5,611 bases of DNA from an uncultured Clostridia bacterium (lineage in GTDB: Bacteria > Bacillota > Clostridia > Oscillospirales > Oscillospiraceae), in the NCBI GenBank assembly GCA_947176425.1, contig CAMWQV010000171.1, positions 1-5,611 of the forward strand. Direction: 5' to 3'. Of the stretch, positions 1 through 5,410 are shown in pieces; within the stretch, counting starts at the first letter, position 1, and each line of letters starts with the position of its first letter. The position numbers were made by a program, and so were the translations under genes. The notes beneath the pieces are model-generated. The model saw nothing but the letters and a program-made list of their open reading frames with translations, had not been told where the DNA came from and did no database searches.

Positions 1-287
1 GCTTCTGCTATACCTGCCCACCAGTTGGAATTCTGCTCCAGTACACGCGCTGAATCTTCCGGCAGGATATTTTCTGCCTCGTTGACGAAAAATAAGCGTT
101 CCATGGTCACTCCAAAATATTCTGCCAGCTTTGGCAGCAGCATGATATCCGGATTTGCCTTTCCCGTCTCCCACTTACTGATGGCCTGTACAGTAACTCC
201 CATTGTCTCCGCCAAATCCTCCTGATTGATCTGTCGTTTGCAGCGCAGAGAACGAATATTTTTTCCTACTTGACATTCTGTCACCAT
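1..287 (-). CDS. XRE-family helix-turn-helix regulator, N-terminal part
   Basis: The visible 95 codons run off the left edge with no stop, so the gene is partial. Residues about 9-62 form a Cro/C1-type DNA-binding domain: residues 21-29 (NQEDLAETM) and 31-45 (VTVQAISKWETGKAN) are the classic turn and recognition helix, followed by PDIMLLPKLAEYFGVTMERLF. This pattern is typical of Firmicutes regulators. The part after residue 70 (VNEAENILPEDSARVLEQ...WW) belongs to an unrecognised C-terminal region, so the ligand or effector domain is unknown. The start is ambiguous. ATG at 287 lies only 3 nt from AGGAGG (291-296), while the GTG codon directly after it (284) has a better 6-nt spacing. The gene has its own promoter and is separated from the TPR gene by a likely terminator, so it is probably not in that operon. 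I am sure of the DNA-binding role. The target is unknown, though autoregulation is common in the family. Confidence 0.9.
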   Translation of the reverse strand, partial: MVTECQVGKNIRSLRCKRQINQEDLAETMGVTVQAISKWETGKANPDIMLLPKLAEYFGVTMERLFFVNEAENILPEDSARVLEQNSNWWAGIAE

Positions 288-325
288 TAACCTCCTGACT
301 TTAACCGATACCGACTATGCGGTTT

Positions 326-354
326 ATTTTATAGCAAATTAGGGCAAGCCACAA
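326..354 (-). promoter_or_regulatory. Sigma-A-type promoter of the XRE regulator
   Basis: Read on the minus strand, TTGTGG (349-354) and TAAAAT (326-331) are separated by exactly 17 bp, about 40 bp ahead of the start codon. Between the -10 and the start lies a weak inverted pair AACCG/CGGTT (303-307 and 320-324) that could be an operator. The promoter match is moderate: the -35 is imperfect and the -10 is good. Confidence 0.5.
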
Positions 355-357
355 GCG

Positions 358-376
358 AATGTTTTTTGAAAACATT
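358..376. repeat. Perfect 8-bp inverted repeat upstream of the XRE promoter
   Basis: AATGTTTT (358-365) and AAAACATT (369-376) are exact reverse complements around a 3-nt centre. The palindrome sits 3 bp upstream of the predicted -35 hexamer, a position typical of a dimeric regulator site. It is A+T only apart from one G/C pair per arm, so a chance origin in an AT-rich region is possible. It is not followed by a typical terminator arrangement for any visible gene. Confidence 0.5.
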
Positions 377-510
377 AAACCAATAGTTGAATGTTCCTTT
401 CAATAATTTTTATTTTTCTCCCCGTATAATCGGCCTGTTCATGCCAGTCAGCTTATCCTCGTTTCTAATGAACAACATCTCCCCAGTAATGTTAAAATAC
501 AAATAATAAT

Positions 511-554
511 TTCCCTTCTATGAGAAACGATAACCGCTCTCTCATAGAGGGGAA
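511..554 (-). terminator. Probable intrinsic terminator of the ATPase/TPR operon
   Basis: The arms 511-525 and 540-554 (TTCCCTTCTATGAGA against TCTCATAGAGGGGAA) are complementary over 15 positions with one exception, around a 14-nt loop. In minus-strand RNA the exception is a C-A mismatch; in plus-strand RNA it is a G-U wobble. On the minus strand the hairpin is followed by a T-rich run (ATTATTATTTGTATTTT), and it lies 58 bases after the TPR stop codon. It therefore most likely ends that operon. The long loop and interrupted T tract make it imperfect. Confidence 0.6.
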
Positions 555-612
555 GAACTTTATGTTTTATCAGTCAACAGATTTCCGGAAGACGATTTCA
601 AAACAAATTTAA

Positions 613-2109
613 TTATAAGCCGTTCTCTTCCTTGTCATATTTTTTTAATCTTCTGATTTGATTATGCACATACTCTGCTTTTGGATGCTGCGGTCCTAAC
701 TTTACCCTAAATATAGTCAGCGCATTCTGATAGTACTCCAGGGCTTTATCATATTCCCCCAGAGTCTGGTACACACCAGCTATATTATTGTACGTTATGG
801 CTGTGTCTGGATGATCCGTTCCTAAGACCTTTTCGCTGATAGCTAATGCTTTTTTATAGTATTCCTCGGCTTTATCATATTTCCCCTGAGCCTGATACAC
901 AACAGCAATATTATTGTACGTTATGGCTGTGTCTGGATGATCTGTTCCCCACATCTTTTCTTTAATAGCCAATGCTTTTTGATAGTATTCCAAGGCTTTA
1001 TCATATTCCCCCTGAGCCTGATATACACCAGCTATATTATTGTACGTTATGGCTGTGTCCGGATGATCCGTTCCCCACATCTTTTCGCTGACAGTCAATG
1101 CTTTTTGGTAGTATTCCAGGGCTTTATCGTATTCCCCCTGAGCTTTGTATACAACAGCTATATTATTGTACGTTATGGCTGTGTCTGGATGATCCGTTTC
1201 CCCCATCTTTTCGCTGACAGTCAATGCTTTTTGATAGTATTTCTGGGCTTTATCATATTCTCCCAGAGCCTGATTTACAACAGTTATATTATTGTAGATT
1301 ATGGCTGTGTCTGGATGATCCTTTCCCAACATCTTTTCATTGATAGCCAGTGCTTTTTGGAAGTATTCCAGGGCTTTATCATATTTCCCCTGAGCCTGAT
1401 ATACAACAGCTATATTATTGTATGTTATGGCTGTGTCTGAATGATCCGTTCCTAAAATAGCGATTCTGATTTTCAATACAGCCTCTAACAGACGTTTTGC
1501 GTCAGAGTAACAGCATTCGCGGATTAACGCTTCTGCTCGATTTGACAATGAGATTGCATATGCTAATTGTTTTTCTTCCGGCCATTGATCATTGTGCTCT
1601 ATATTGAGTTCTTTATCCGTTTTTTCGCTTTTATCCTCATTTTGAAACCTGGTCATTATGTTGTCAAAAGTCAGTTCCTCTAATGTCCTGATGGTCTCAT
1701 CTTGAAAAACAACTGAGAATTTAATATAGGAGTAAAAGTCATATGCTTCTCCGTTTAACAAATCATCTGCGCTTTTAGTCATGCAAAATATGATATTTTT
1801 ATTGAGTTTCCATAGCATATCCCGACTGAAATTCAACCGTTTCAATGTCTGCTCTCCTGAAAGAGCCCGCTGGAAGTTCAGCAAAAAATAAGCATTTTTA
1901 TCCGGTTGACCGGCAATCCAATCTTTGAGCGCCTGAAATGTATATTCCTCTTGATGCAGAAGATAGTCATAAACTGCAACATTTGAATTCTCATAAAATC
2001 GAACCACTCGATACTGCATGGACGCAGGAGCAATCAAGGAATAAAAACCATTATCTGAATGATTTAAAATCCATTCGATTGTCTGATAAGAGGAATTGTT
2101 ATCCATCAT
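613..2109 (-). CDS. TPR-repeat protein with novel-looking N-terminal domain
   Basis: This 498-aa soluble protein has no signal peptide or membrane segment. Residues about 1-145 form an alpha/beta domain with hydrophobic strands at 33-39, 73-78 (AYFLLN) and 105-110 (NIIFCM). It also has the pattern LNFSRDML (92-99) followed by AYDFYSYIKFSVVF (122-135). From memory this resembles the LN..RE.L / APDf.s motifs of N-terminal domains in other bacterial TPR proteins, but I cannot name the family. No Walker A is present in it. A charged linker (about 155-182) leads to a degenerate helical repeat (183-220), then six complete 42-residue TPR units (221-472) of the kinesin-light-chain/TPR_12 type (TDHPDTAITYNNIA...GEYDKALEYYQKAL), and a divergent cap. 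TPRs bind peptides or proteins, so a sensor or scaffold role is inferred. The start ATG lies one base past the ATPase stop, with AGGGG about 10 nt upstream inside that gene, which implies coupled translation. A second ATG follows immediately. Confidence 0.88.
   Translation of the reverse strand: MMDNNSSYQTIEWILNHSDNGFYSLIAPASMQYRVVRFYENSNVAVYDYLLHQEEYTFQALKDWIAGQPDKNAYFLLNFQRALSGEQTLKRLNFSRDMLWKLNKNIIFCMTKSADDLLNGEAYDFYSYIKFSVVFQDETIRTLEELTFDNIMTRFQNEDKSEKTDKELNIEHNDQWPEEKQLAYAISLSNRAEALIRECCYSDAKRLLEAVLKIRIAILGTDHSDTAITYNNIAVVYQAQGKYDKALEYFQKALAINEKMLGKDHPDTAIIYNNITVVNQALGEYDKAQKYYQKALTVSEKMGETDHPDTAITYNNIAVVYKAQGEYDKALEYYQKALTVSEKMWGTDHPDTAITYNNIAGVYQAQGEYDKALEYYQKALAIKEKMWGTDHPDTAITYNNIAVVYQAQGKYDKAEEYYKKALAISEKVLGTDHPDTAITYNNIAGVYQTLGEYDKALEYYQNALTIFRVKLGPQHPKAEYVHNQIRRLKKYDKEENGL
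694..1449 (-). repeat. Six tandem 126-bp repeats encoding TPR units
   Basis: The DNA repeats with an exact period of 126 bp, six times (756 bp), encoding residues 221-472. A marker string around TTATGGCTGTGTCTGGATGA (plus strand) recurs near 798, 924, 1050, 1176, 1302 and 1428 with only 0-2 changes, and third codon positions are conserved along with the protein. Units 3 to 6 are closest to one another. Unit 2 differs most (IIYNNITVVNQAL, KMGE). Changes cluster at a few protein positions: 15 (V/G), 17-20, 22 (K/E), 27-28, and the end of each unit. This points to recent duplication or gene conversion rather than ancient TPR divergence. Confidence 0.92.
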
Positions 2110-2110
2110 T

Positions 2111-3412
2111 TTAAACCAGCCCCTGATCCTTTAGAAATTCGGCAACCAACGGATGTACATTATGCCAACGTCTTCCATTATACTCCAAAACGGTATTTGC
2201 CTGCAACATTTCCAAAAGCAGTTCCCGATTATCTATCCTTTCCCGATTACCATTAAATATATCTGCAAGAAAGTTATAATGCTTTTGTTCGATGCGGCGC
2301 GTAAGAGAGGTTTTCAACTGCTCCAAGGCCCTATTTGCATCGTCCATATCAATGATTCCGCTTTTCCGCCGGAGCGCTCTTTGCGCAGAAGAATTGATTG
2401 CAAAAAACAGGTCCCGGAGTGAACCGCCAGTCTTGAAAATCAAAGACTTTAATACATTTTCTGCAAACAAATTCTCATATGTCCGCTTTTTAATAATATC
2501 CAATATCATGGCATATCCAGACTCATTGGGACTGCCGTCAATATTCTCCACTTTAATCATCGGCAGTGTTTCGGCGGTAAAAAAACTCTCTAATGCAGAA
2601 AACCGCGGGTTATAAGAAAGCGCAATCGGGAATGTATAAATGACAGGAATGGGGACTCCTGTTAAAGTTTTGGCATAATTATAAAATACGTTCCACGCAT
2701 CCTCTGGATTGAGTTTATCCAGATCCTCAAAAATGATAATCGGCTGTTTTCCATCTAACTTTTCCGTAATTTTGTCCGCAATACTCTTAAGCGTCAATAT
2801 CCAATCGCTGGCACGTTTTGCTACTCTTCCCCTGTAAATATCCCGATTCTCTTCGTTAAATTTTAAATCTGACTTTATTTTAAGAAATATTTTCAGCAGT
2901 GATCCGATCATGCCCGGCGTTTCTGACGAAGCGCTGCCCTCAAGCTGAATCGCGGCCTCGCCAGCAACAGTTCTGCATCTTTCTAAATCGATTGACCAGA
3001 AATCCTCTACCGTCCGTACAATACCGGCATTCAAAACGCAGCCAGTTCTATCCGCAATTTTGAGCAGCGCCTCTCCCATCAGGATTAACAAATCAGCGTA
3101 AAGAGGATTGTTCAGATCCAAGTCAACACCACACTCAATTGTAAAAACCTGATAACCGTCCTCCCTCAGTCTGGCCGACATATGGTTTAGTTCCGTACTT
3201 TTTCCGCACCCTTTATGTCCCAGCAGTAAAAAGGCATTGTGTTCTGCCGGCCTTCTGCATGCATCATAAATATTCTCAATTGGAGACATAAATTCATCTC
3301 CGGTACGTACGCACATTGTTTCCTCGCAATAAAAACGGGCAAGTTCCTCATTGTTTAGAGGATTAGGGTTAAAAGCATTGGGAATATCAATAATATTTTC
3401 AGCAAATTTCAT
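2111..3412 (-). CDS. AAA/Orc-like P-loop ATPase with C-terminal winged-helix-like end
   Basis: This 433-aa cytosolic protein is predicted to bind and hydrolyse ATP. Walker A is GHKGCGKST (65-73). Walker B is IIIFEDLDKL (225-234), with acidic E229/D230 and an extra D232. A sensor-1-like strand follows at PVIYTF (256-261), and TGGSLRDL (328-335) carries a sensor-2/lid-type arginine (R333). Residues about 395-433, ending in EYNGRRWHNVHPLVAEFL, look like a small winged-helix domain, as found after the ATPase core in Orc1/Cdc6-like and STAND-related proteins. The insert at 150-200 is charged and unassigned. The start ATG has AGGAGG (3419-3424) at an ideal 6-nt spacing. It is the first gene of the operon, and the TPR gene begins one base after its stop, so the two products probably work as a complex. 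The ATPase class is certain. The exact family and the biological role (defence, signalling, or regulation of a partner) are inferred. It could also be a KAP-like or generic AAA_16 ATPase. Confidence 0.88.
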   Translation of the reverse strand: MKFAENIIDIPNAFNPNPLNNEELARFYCEETMCVRTGDEFMSPIENIYDACRRPAEHNAFLLLGHKGCGKSTELNHMSARLREDGYQVFTIECGVDLDLNNPLYADLLILMGEALLKIADRTGCVLNAGIVRTVEDFWSIDLERCRTVAGEAAIQLEGSASSETPGMIGSLLKIFLKIKSDLKFNEENRDIYRGRVAKRASDWILTLKSIADKITEKLDGKQPIIIFEDLDKLNPEDAWNVFYNYAKTLTGVPIPVIYTFPIALSYNPRFSALESFFTAETLPMIKVENIDGSPNESGYAMILDIIKKRTYENLFAENVLKSLIFKTGGSLRDLFFAINSSAQRALRRKSGIIDMDDANRALEQLKTSLTRRIEQKHYNFLADIFNGNRERIDNRELLLEMLQANTVLEYNGRRWHNVHPLVAEFLKDQGLV

Positions 3413-3446
3413 GATATACCTCCTATAATAAAGATTACAGAGAACA

Positions 3447-3472
3447 ATACGGCAGCCAACTGTTTGCCGTAT
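3447..3472 (-). promoter_or_regulatory. Hairpin in the ATPase mRNA leader (operator or attenuator candidate)
   Basis: ATACGGCA (3447-3454) and TGCCGTAT (3465-3472) are perfect reverse complements around a 10-nt loop. The element lies between the predicted leftward promoters and the ATPase ribosome site, so it would be transcribed in the 5' leader, or it could act as a DNA operator. On the minus strand it is followed by TTGTTCTCTG, too weak a T tract for a confident terminator or attenuator call. Confidence 0.5.
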
Positions 3473-3495
3473 GCTTCACAATACGACTCCTGTCA

Positions 3496-3535
3496 TCATT
3501 ATCACCATCATACCACGATTTCAAACGAAATACAA
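3496..3535 (-). promoter_or_regulatory. Overlapping sigma-A promoters of the ATPase/TPR operon
   Basis: Two overlapping pairs can be read on the minus strand, both with 17-bp spacers: TTGTAT (3530-3535) with TATGAT (3507-3512), and TTGAAA (3519-3524) with TAATGA (3496-3501). Either places transcription start roughly 75-90 bases ahead of the ATPase ATG, leaving a leader that contains the 3447-3472 hairpin. I cannot tell which is used. Confidence 0.55.
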
Positions 3536-3716
3536 GAGAAACACCGGGAAGGCCGCATCAAATACATGTCGGGATAACGGAAAACGAGGGATGAACTGTT
3601 CCTCCAAGGTTTCTTTCCGCAGATGCCATTTTTTAATTATTTCTGTAAATTCCCGCAGACCGGCGGATCTCAAATGCCGCTGGAGAAGATGCACAGATTT
3701 CAATAAGAATTTAGTC

Positions 3717-3745
3717 TGGACATTGTGAATATTGTGTGGTATACT
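3717..3745 (+). promoter_or_regulatory. Strong extended -10 promoter of the phosphoribosyltransferase gene
   Basis: TGGACA (3717-3722) and TATACT (3740-3745) are 17 bp apart, each five of six matches to the sigma-A consensus. TGG directly before the -10 supplies the extended -10 TGn element. Transcription would start near 3752, between the promoter and the ribosome site at 3765-3770. This rules out the in-frame ATG at 3725, which lies inside the promoter. Confidence 0.75.
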
Positions 3746-3778
3746 AGGGGAGAAAGAATCAATGAGGAGGTCATACTT

Positions 3779-4426
3779 ATGGAGCCTAAGTTCTTTAAAC
3801 TCCCTGTATGCGTCGGCGACGTGACCCTGCGTGTTGCTCAGGGACATTTTGCGACCAGATACAGCCATACCAATTATTTTATTGATGTCACCCGGCAGCA
3901 GTCCTGCCTGCAAGATGCCGACGCCGTTGCCCAGCAGCTCGCCCAGCGCAATCTTTCCTATACCATGATCGACACCATCCTCTGTATGGACGGCACCCGC
4001 GTTATCGGTACCTGTCTCGCACGTCATCTTACCCAGGGCGGCGGCTACCGCTCCAGCTCCATCAACGCCGGTAAAGAAATCTTCGTCCTCCGCGAAAACC
4101 TCAGCAAAGACAATATGCTGATCTTCCGTGACAACGCCAAGCCTATGCTGGAAGGGAAGAATGTCCTTCTCCTGCTGGCCTCTATCACTACCGGCAGCAC
4201 CGTCCGGAAAGGGATCCGCTGCCTCCACTATTACGGCGCTAATCTTGCGGGGGTCGCCTCCATCTACAGCCACCTGTCTGAAATCGACGGCGTGCCTGTG
4301 ATCTCCCTGTTCAATACCGGCGACCTCCCCGGTTATGCCAGCTATTCCCCCGAGGAATGCCCGCTCTGCAAACAGGGCGCGGAAATCGGCGCCGTTGTGG
4401 ACAAGTTCGGTTACTCGGCGCTGTAA
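3779..4426 (+). CDS. Orotate-phosphoribosyltransferase-like protein
   Basis: This 215-aa protein has the layout of a type I phosphoribosyltransferase, the fold that joins a nucleobase such as orotate to PRPP in nucleotide synthesis or salvage. The MDGTRVIGTCLAR segment (70-82) precedes a hood/flexible region (about 88-120). The PRPP-loop equivalent is VLLLLASITTGSTV (129-142), which keeps TTGS but has L-A-S where active enzymes usually carry two acidic residues. A C-terminal CPLC pair (194-197) and ending GYSAL resemble a Clostridia subfamily commonly annotated as orotate phosphoribosyltransferase. Because of the altered loop I do not assign pyrE. AGGAGG (3765-3770) lies 8 nt before the chosen ATG. 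The gene is transcribed alone from its own promoter. Its codons are clearly richer in G+C than those of the ATPase/TPR pair, consistent with a resident gene. Confidence 0.82.
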   Translation: MEPKFFKLPVCVGDVTLRVAQGHFATRYSHTNYFIDVTRQQSCLQDADAVAQQLAQRNLSYTMIDTILCMDGTRVIGTCLARHLTQGGGYRSSSINAGKEIFVLRENLSKDNMLIFRDNAKPMLEGKNVLLLLASITTGSTVRKGIRCLHYYGANLAGVASIYSHLSEIDGVPVISLFNTGDLPGYASYSPEECPLCKQGAEIGAVVDKFGYSAL

Positions 4427-4439
4427 TCTGTGAAATAAC

Positions 4440-4483
4440 GGGGCTGTCTCAAAACGATGAAAACATCGCGGAGAGACAGCCCC
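4440..4483. repeat. Nested hairpin with perfect 11-bp outer stem, downstream of phosphoribosyltransferase
   Basis: GGGGCTGTCTC (4440-4450) pairs exactly with GAGACAGCCCC (4473-4483). Inside it CGATG (4455-4459) pairs with CATCG (4464-4468) around AAAA. It begins 13 bases past the stop codon, so it may act in termination or 3'-end protection, but no T tract follows on either strand. The GGGGCTGTCTCAAAA string also resembles terminal inverted repeats of some insertion sequences in Firmicutes (recalled, not checked), so a small mobile-element relic is an alternative. Confidence 0.6.
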
Positions 4484-4579
4484 AGCATTATAAAGCAATG
4501 CCCCAAAAGCCTATTCTCAAAAACTATACTTTTCAACATTCAGCACACTGTCTGTTTTGATTTTTCCCTCTGCATGACA

Positions 4580-4625
4580 AAAAGATGGTACTGTTTGGGA
4601 CTCCTCCCATTCAGTACCATCTTTT
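4580..4625. terminator. Bidirectional intrinsic terminator between convergent genes
   Basis: AAAAGATGGTACTG (4580-4593) and CAGTACCATCTTTT (4612-4625) form a perfect 14-bp stem. Within the loop, TGGGA (4596-4600) pairs with TCCCA (4605-4609). The A-run on one side and T-run on the other give a U tract in either direction. The position between the convergent phosphoribosyltransferase and V-ATPase operons fits a shared terminator, in particular the end of the V-ATPase operon. Confidence 0.75.
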
Positions 4626-4648
4626 CACTTTCAAGCCGTCTGCAGAAA

Positions 4649-4666
4649 TGGTCAACCCGTGGTCAA
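4649..4666. repeat. Two direct copies of TGGTCAA at 11-bp period
   Basis: TGGTCAA occurs at 4649-4655 and 4660-4666, spaced by one helical turn so both copies face the same side of the DNA. Such pairs can be sites for a regulator or recombinase, but nothing nearby identifies a binding protein. It lies downstream of both flanking genes, so a promoter role is unlikely. Confidence 0.35.
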
Positions 4667-4722
4667 ATCCCACCGTTTCCCATCTCTCATTCAGGCTCTT
4701 AAATCTCTCAAACCCTTGTGTC

Positions 4723-5388
4723 TCAACCGTTTCCCGGCTGCTTAAAGTCATGGGCCTGCTGCAGGACCATGTCTTTCACTTTCATTAACCGAGTAATATT
4801 CCCTCTTTCATTCTCCTCCAGCTTCATAGAAATATACCGGATATTCTGCTGGAACTGAGGGATCATGACATACTCCAGAGCGTTTACGCGGCGGCGGGTT
4901 TTTTCGATATCCTCGGCGAGCAGCTGCATGGTTTTTTCCACTTCAGCCAGCTCCAGCATATCATGGAACACGTTTGCCAGCGCTTCGAGGGCGGCGTCCA
5001 GCTCCCCGGAGGTCTGGGCGAAACCATAGGGATAGATTTCGGCGGGGTCCTCGTTTTTGGTGTGGAACTCGTACACGGGGACATTGACGGACATGACGTT
5101 TTTGAACTTCATGTCCAGTTCAACGCTCTGTTTTGGATACAGCAGCGCCTGTTCCAGCATCTCAGGACTCATCAGCGCCGACGCCACTGTAAACGCGGCG
5201 TTTGCTTTCTCCAAGCCCTTTTCCACTTTTTTGCGCAGTTCGCGGTTGCGGCGCACGATTTCCAAAAACTGCTTCATCAATTCATCCCGCTTATCTTTGA
5301 GCAGCTTATGCCCTCGGGAAGCGGTTTTGAGGCGGCCCTTTAAGCGGGTCAGCTCCATTCTGGTCGGGTTAATGGTTTTAGAGGCCAT
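4723..5388 (-). CDS. ntpD: V/A-type ATPase (ATP synthase) subunit D
   Basis: This 221-aa protein is a full-length match to the central-stalk subunit D of archaeal/vacuolar-type ATPases, which rotates inside the A3B3 head and couples ATP hydrolysis or synthesis to H+ or Na+ movement across the membrane. The family hallmarks are visible at both ends. NPTRMELTRLKGRL (7-20) begins a long N-terminal helix rich in lysine and arginine. DIEKTRRRVNALEYVMIP (160-177) and YISMKLEENERGNITRLMKVKD (185-206) form the C-terminal coiled-coil partner. The start ATG is preceded by GAGGTG at about 5 nt. The gene follows the subunit B gene with a 22-nt gap, the usual A-B-D order in Firmicutes, and appears to be the last gene of the operon, with the hairpin at 4580-4625 downstream. 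Naming varies (ntpD or atpD), and the coupling ion cannot be told from this subunit. Confidence 0.95.
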   Translation of the reverse strand: MASKTINPTRMELTRLKGRLKTASRGHKLLKDKRDELMKQFLEIVRRNRELRKKVEKGLEKANAAFTVASALMSPEMLEQALLYPKQSVELDMKFKNVMSVNVPVYEFHTKNEDPAEIYPYGFAQTSGELDAALEALANVFHDMLELAEVEKTMQLLAEDIEKTRRRVNALEYVMIPQFQQNIRYISMKLEENERGNITRLMKVKDMVLQQAHDFKQPGNG

Positions 5389-5410
5389 TATCTCACCTCT
5401 TTCCTAACTC

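Larger units (their letters stand above)
288..612. other. Intergenic region between the TPR gene and the XRE gene
   Basis: This 325-base AT-rich stretch carries no convincing gene on either strand. It holds the XRE ribosome site (291-296), its promoter (326-354), the palindrome at 358-376, a weaker pair TTGAA/TTCAA (387-391 and 399-403), and the hairpin at 511-554. Nothing further is recognisable between about 404 and 510 or between 555 and 612. Confidence 0.6.
3413..3778. other. Divergent intergenic region, ATPase operon versus phosphoribosyltransferase
   Basis: This 366-base region contains outward-facing promoters: leftward at 3496-3535 and rightward at 3717-3745. It also holds the leader hairpin at 3447-3472 and both ribosome sites. 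About 180 bases between the promoters (3536-3716) carry no gene I can support. A minus-strand frame stays open here (ending with stop near 3521), but it continues antisense through the phosphoribosyltransferase gene and lacks a credible start. Confidence 0.6.
4427..4722. other. Convergent intergenic region between phosphoribosyltransferase and V-ATPase subunit D
   Basis: This stretch of about 296 bases holds no supported gene. It contains two long nested hairpins (4440-4483 and 4580-4625) and an 11-bp-period direct repeat (4649-4666). There is also a 10-bp direct repeat ACCGTTTCCC at 4672-4681 and 4726-4735, the second copy overlapping the end of the subunit D gene. The short frames in this stretch have no ribosome sites and no recognisable protein features. 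Confidence 0.6.

Noticed and set aside
937..1440. Plus-strand open frame of 167 codons across the repeat array, itself repetitive
   Set aside because: It is the antisense shadow of the TPR repeats: a 126-bp period is divisible by three, so one stop-free antisense frame stays open. It has no ribosome site, and the translation is a low-quality hydrophobic repeat.
694..1449. Repeats as a CRISPR array or intergenic satellite
   Set aside because: The units are 126 bp with no short repeat/spacer structure, and they encode an uninterrupted canonical TPR protein.
3725..3778. Upstream in-frame ATG extending the phosphoribosyltransferase by 18 codons
   Set aside because: It lies within the predicted promoter, upstream of the likely transcription start, and has no ribosome site. 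The ATG at 3779 has an ideal AGGAGG.
3521..4498. Minus-strand open frame of 325 codons
   Set aside because: It lies antisense to the phosphoribosyltransferase gene, which has a strong promoter, AGGAGG site and family motifs. The minus-strand product shows no recognisable domain and would start inside a hairpin region.
4650..4675. GTGGTCAAATCCCAC resembling a tRNA T-arm
   Set aside because: The T-loop lacks the TTC pattern, the stem is incomplete, and no acceptor, D or anticodon arms can be built around it.
4749..4771. Near-palindrome CATGGGCCTGC/GCAGGACCATG
   Set aside because: It falls inside the conserved C-terminal coding region of subunit D and is explained by the codons for MVLQQAH.
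4963..5407. Plus-strand open frames opposite V-ATPase subunit D
   Set aside because: The minus strand encodes a complete, well-conserved subunit D. The plus-strand frames are shadows without start signals.
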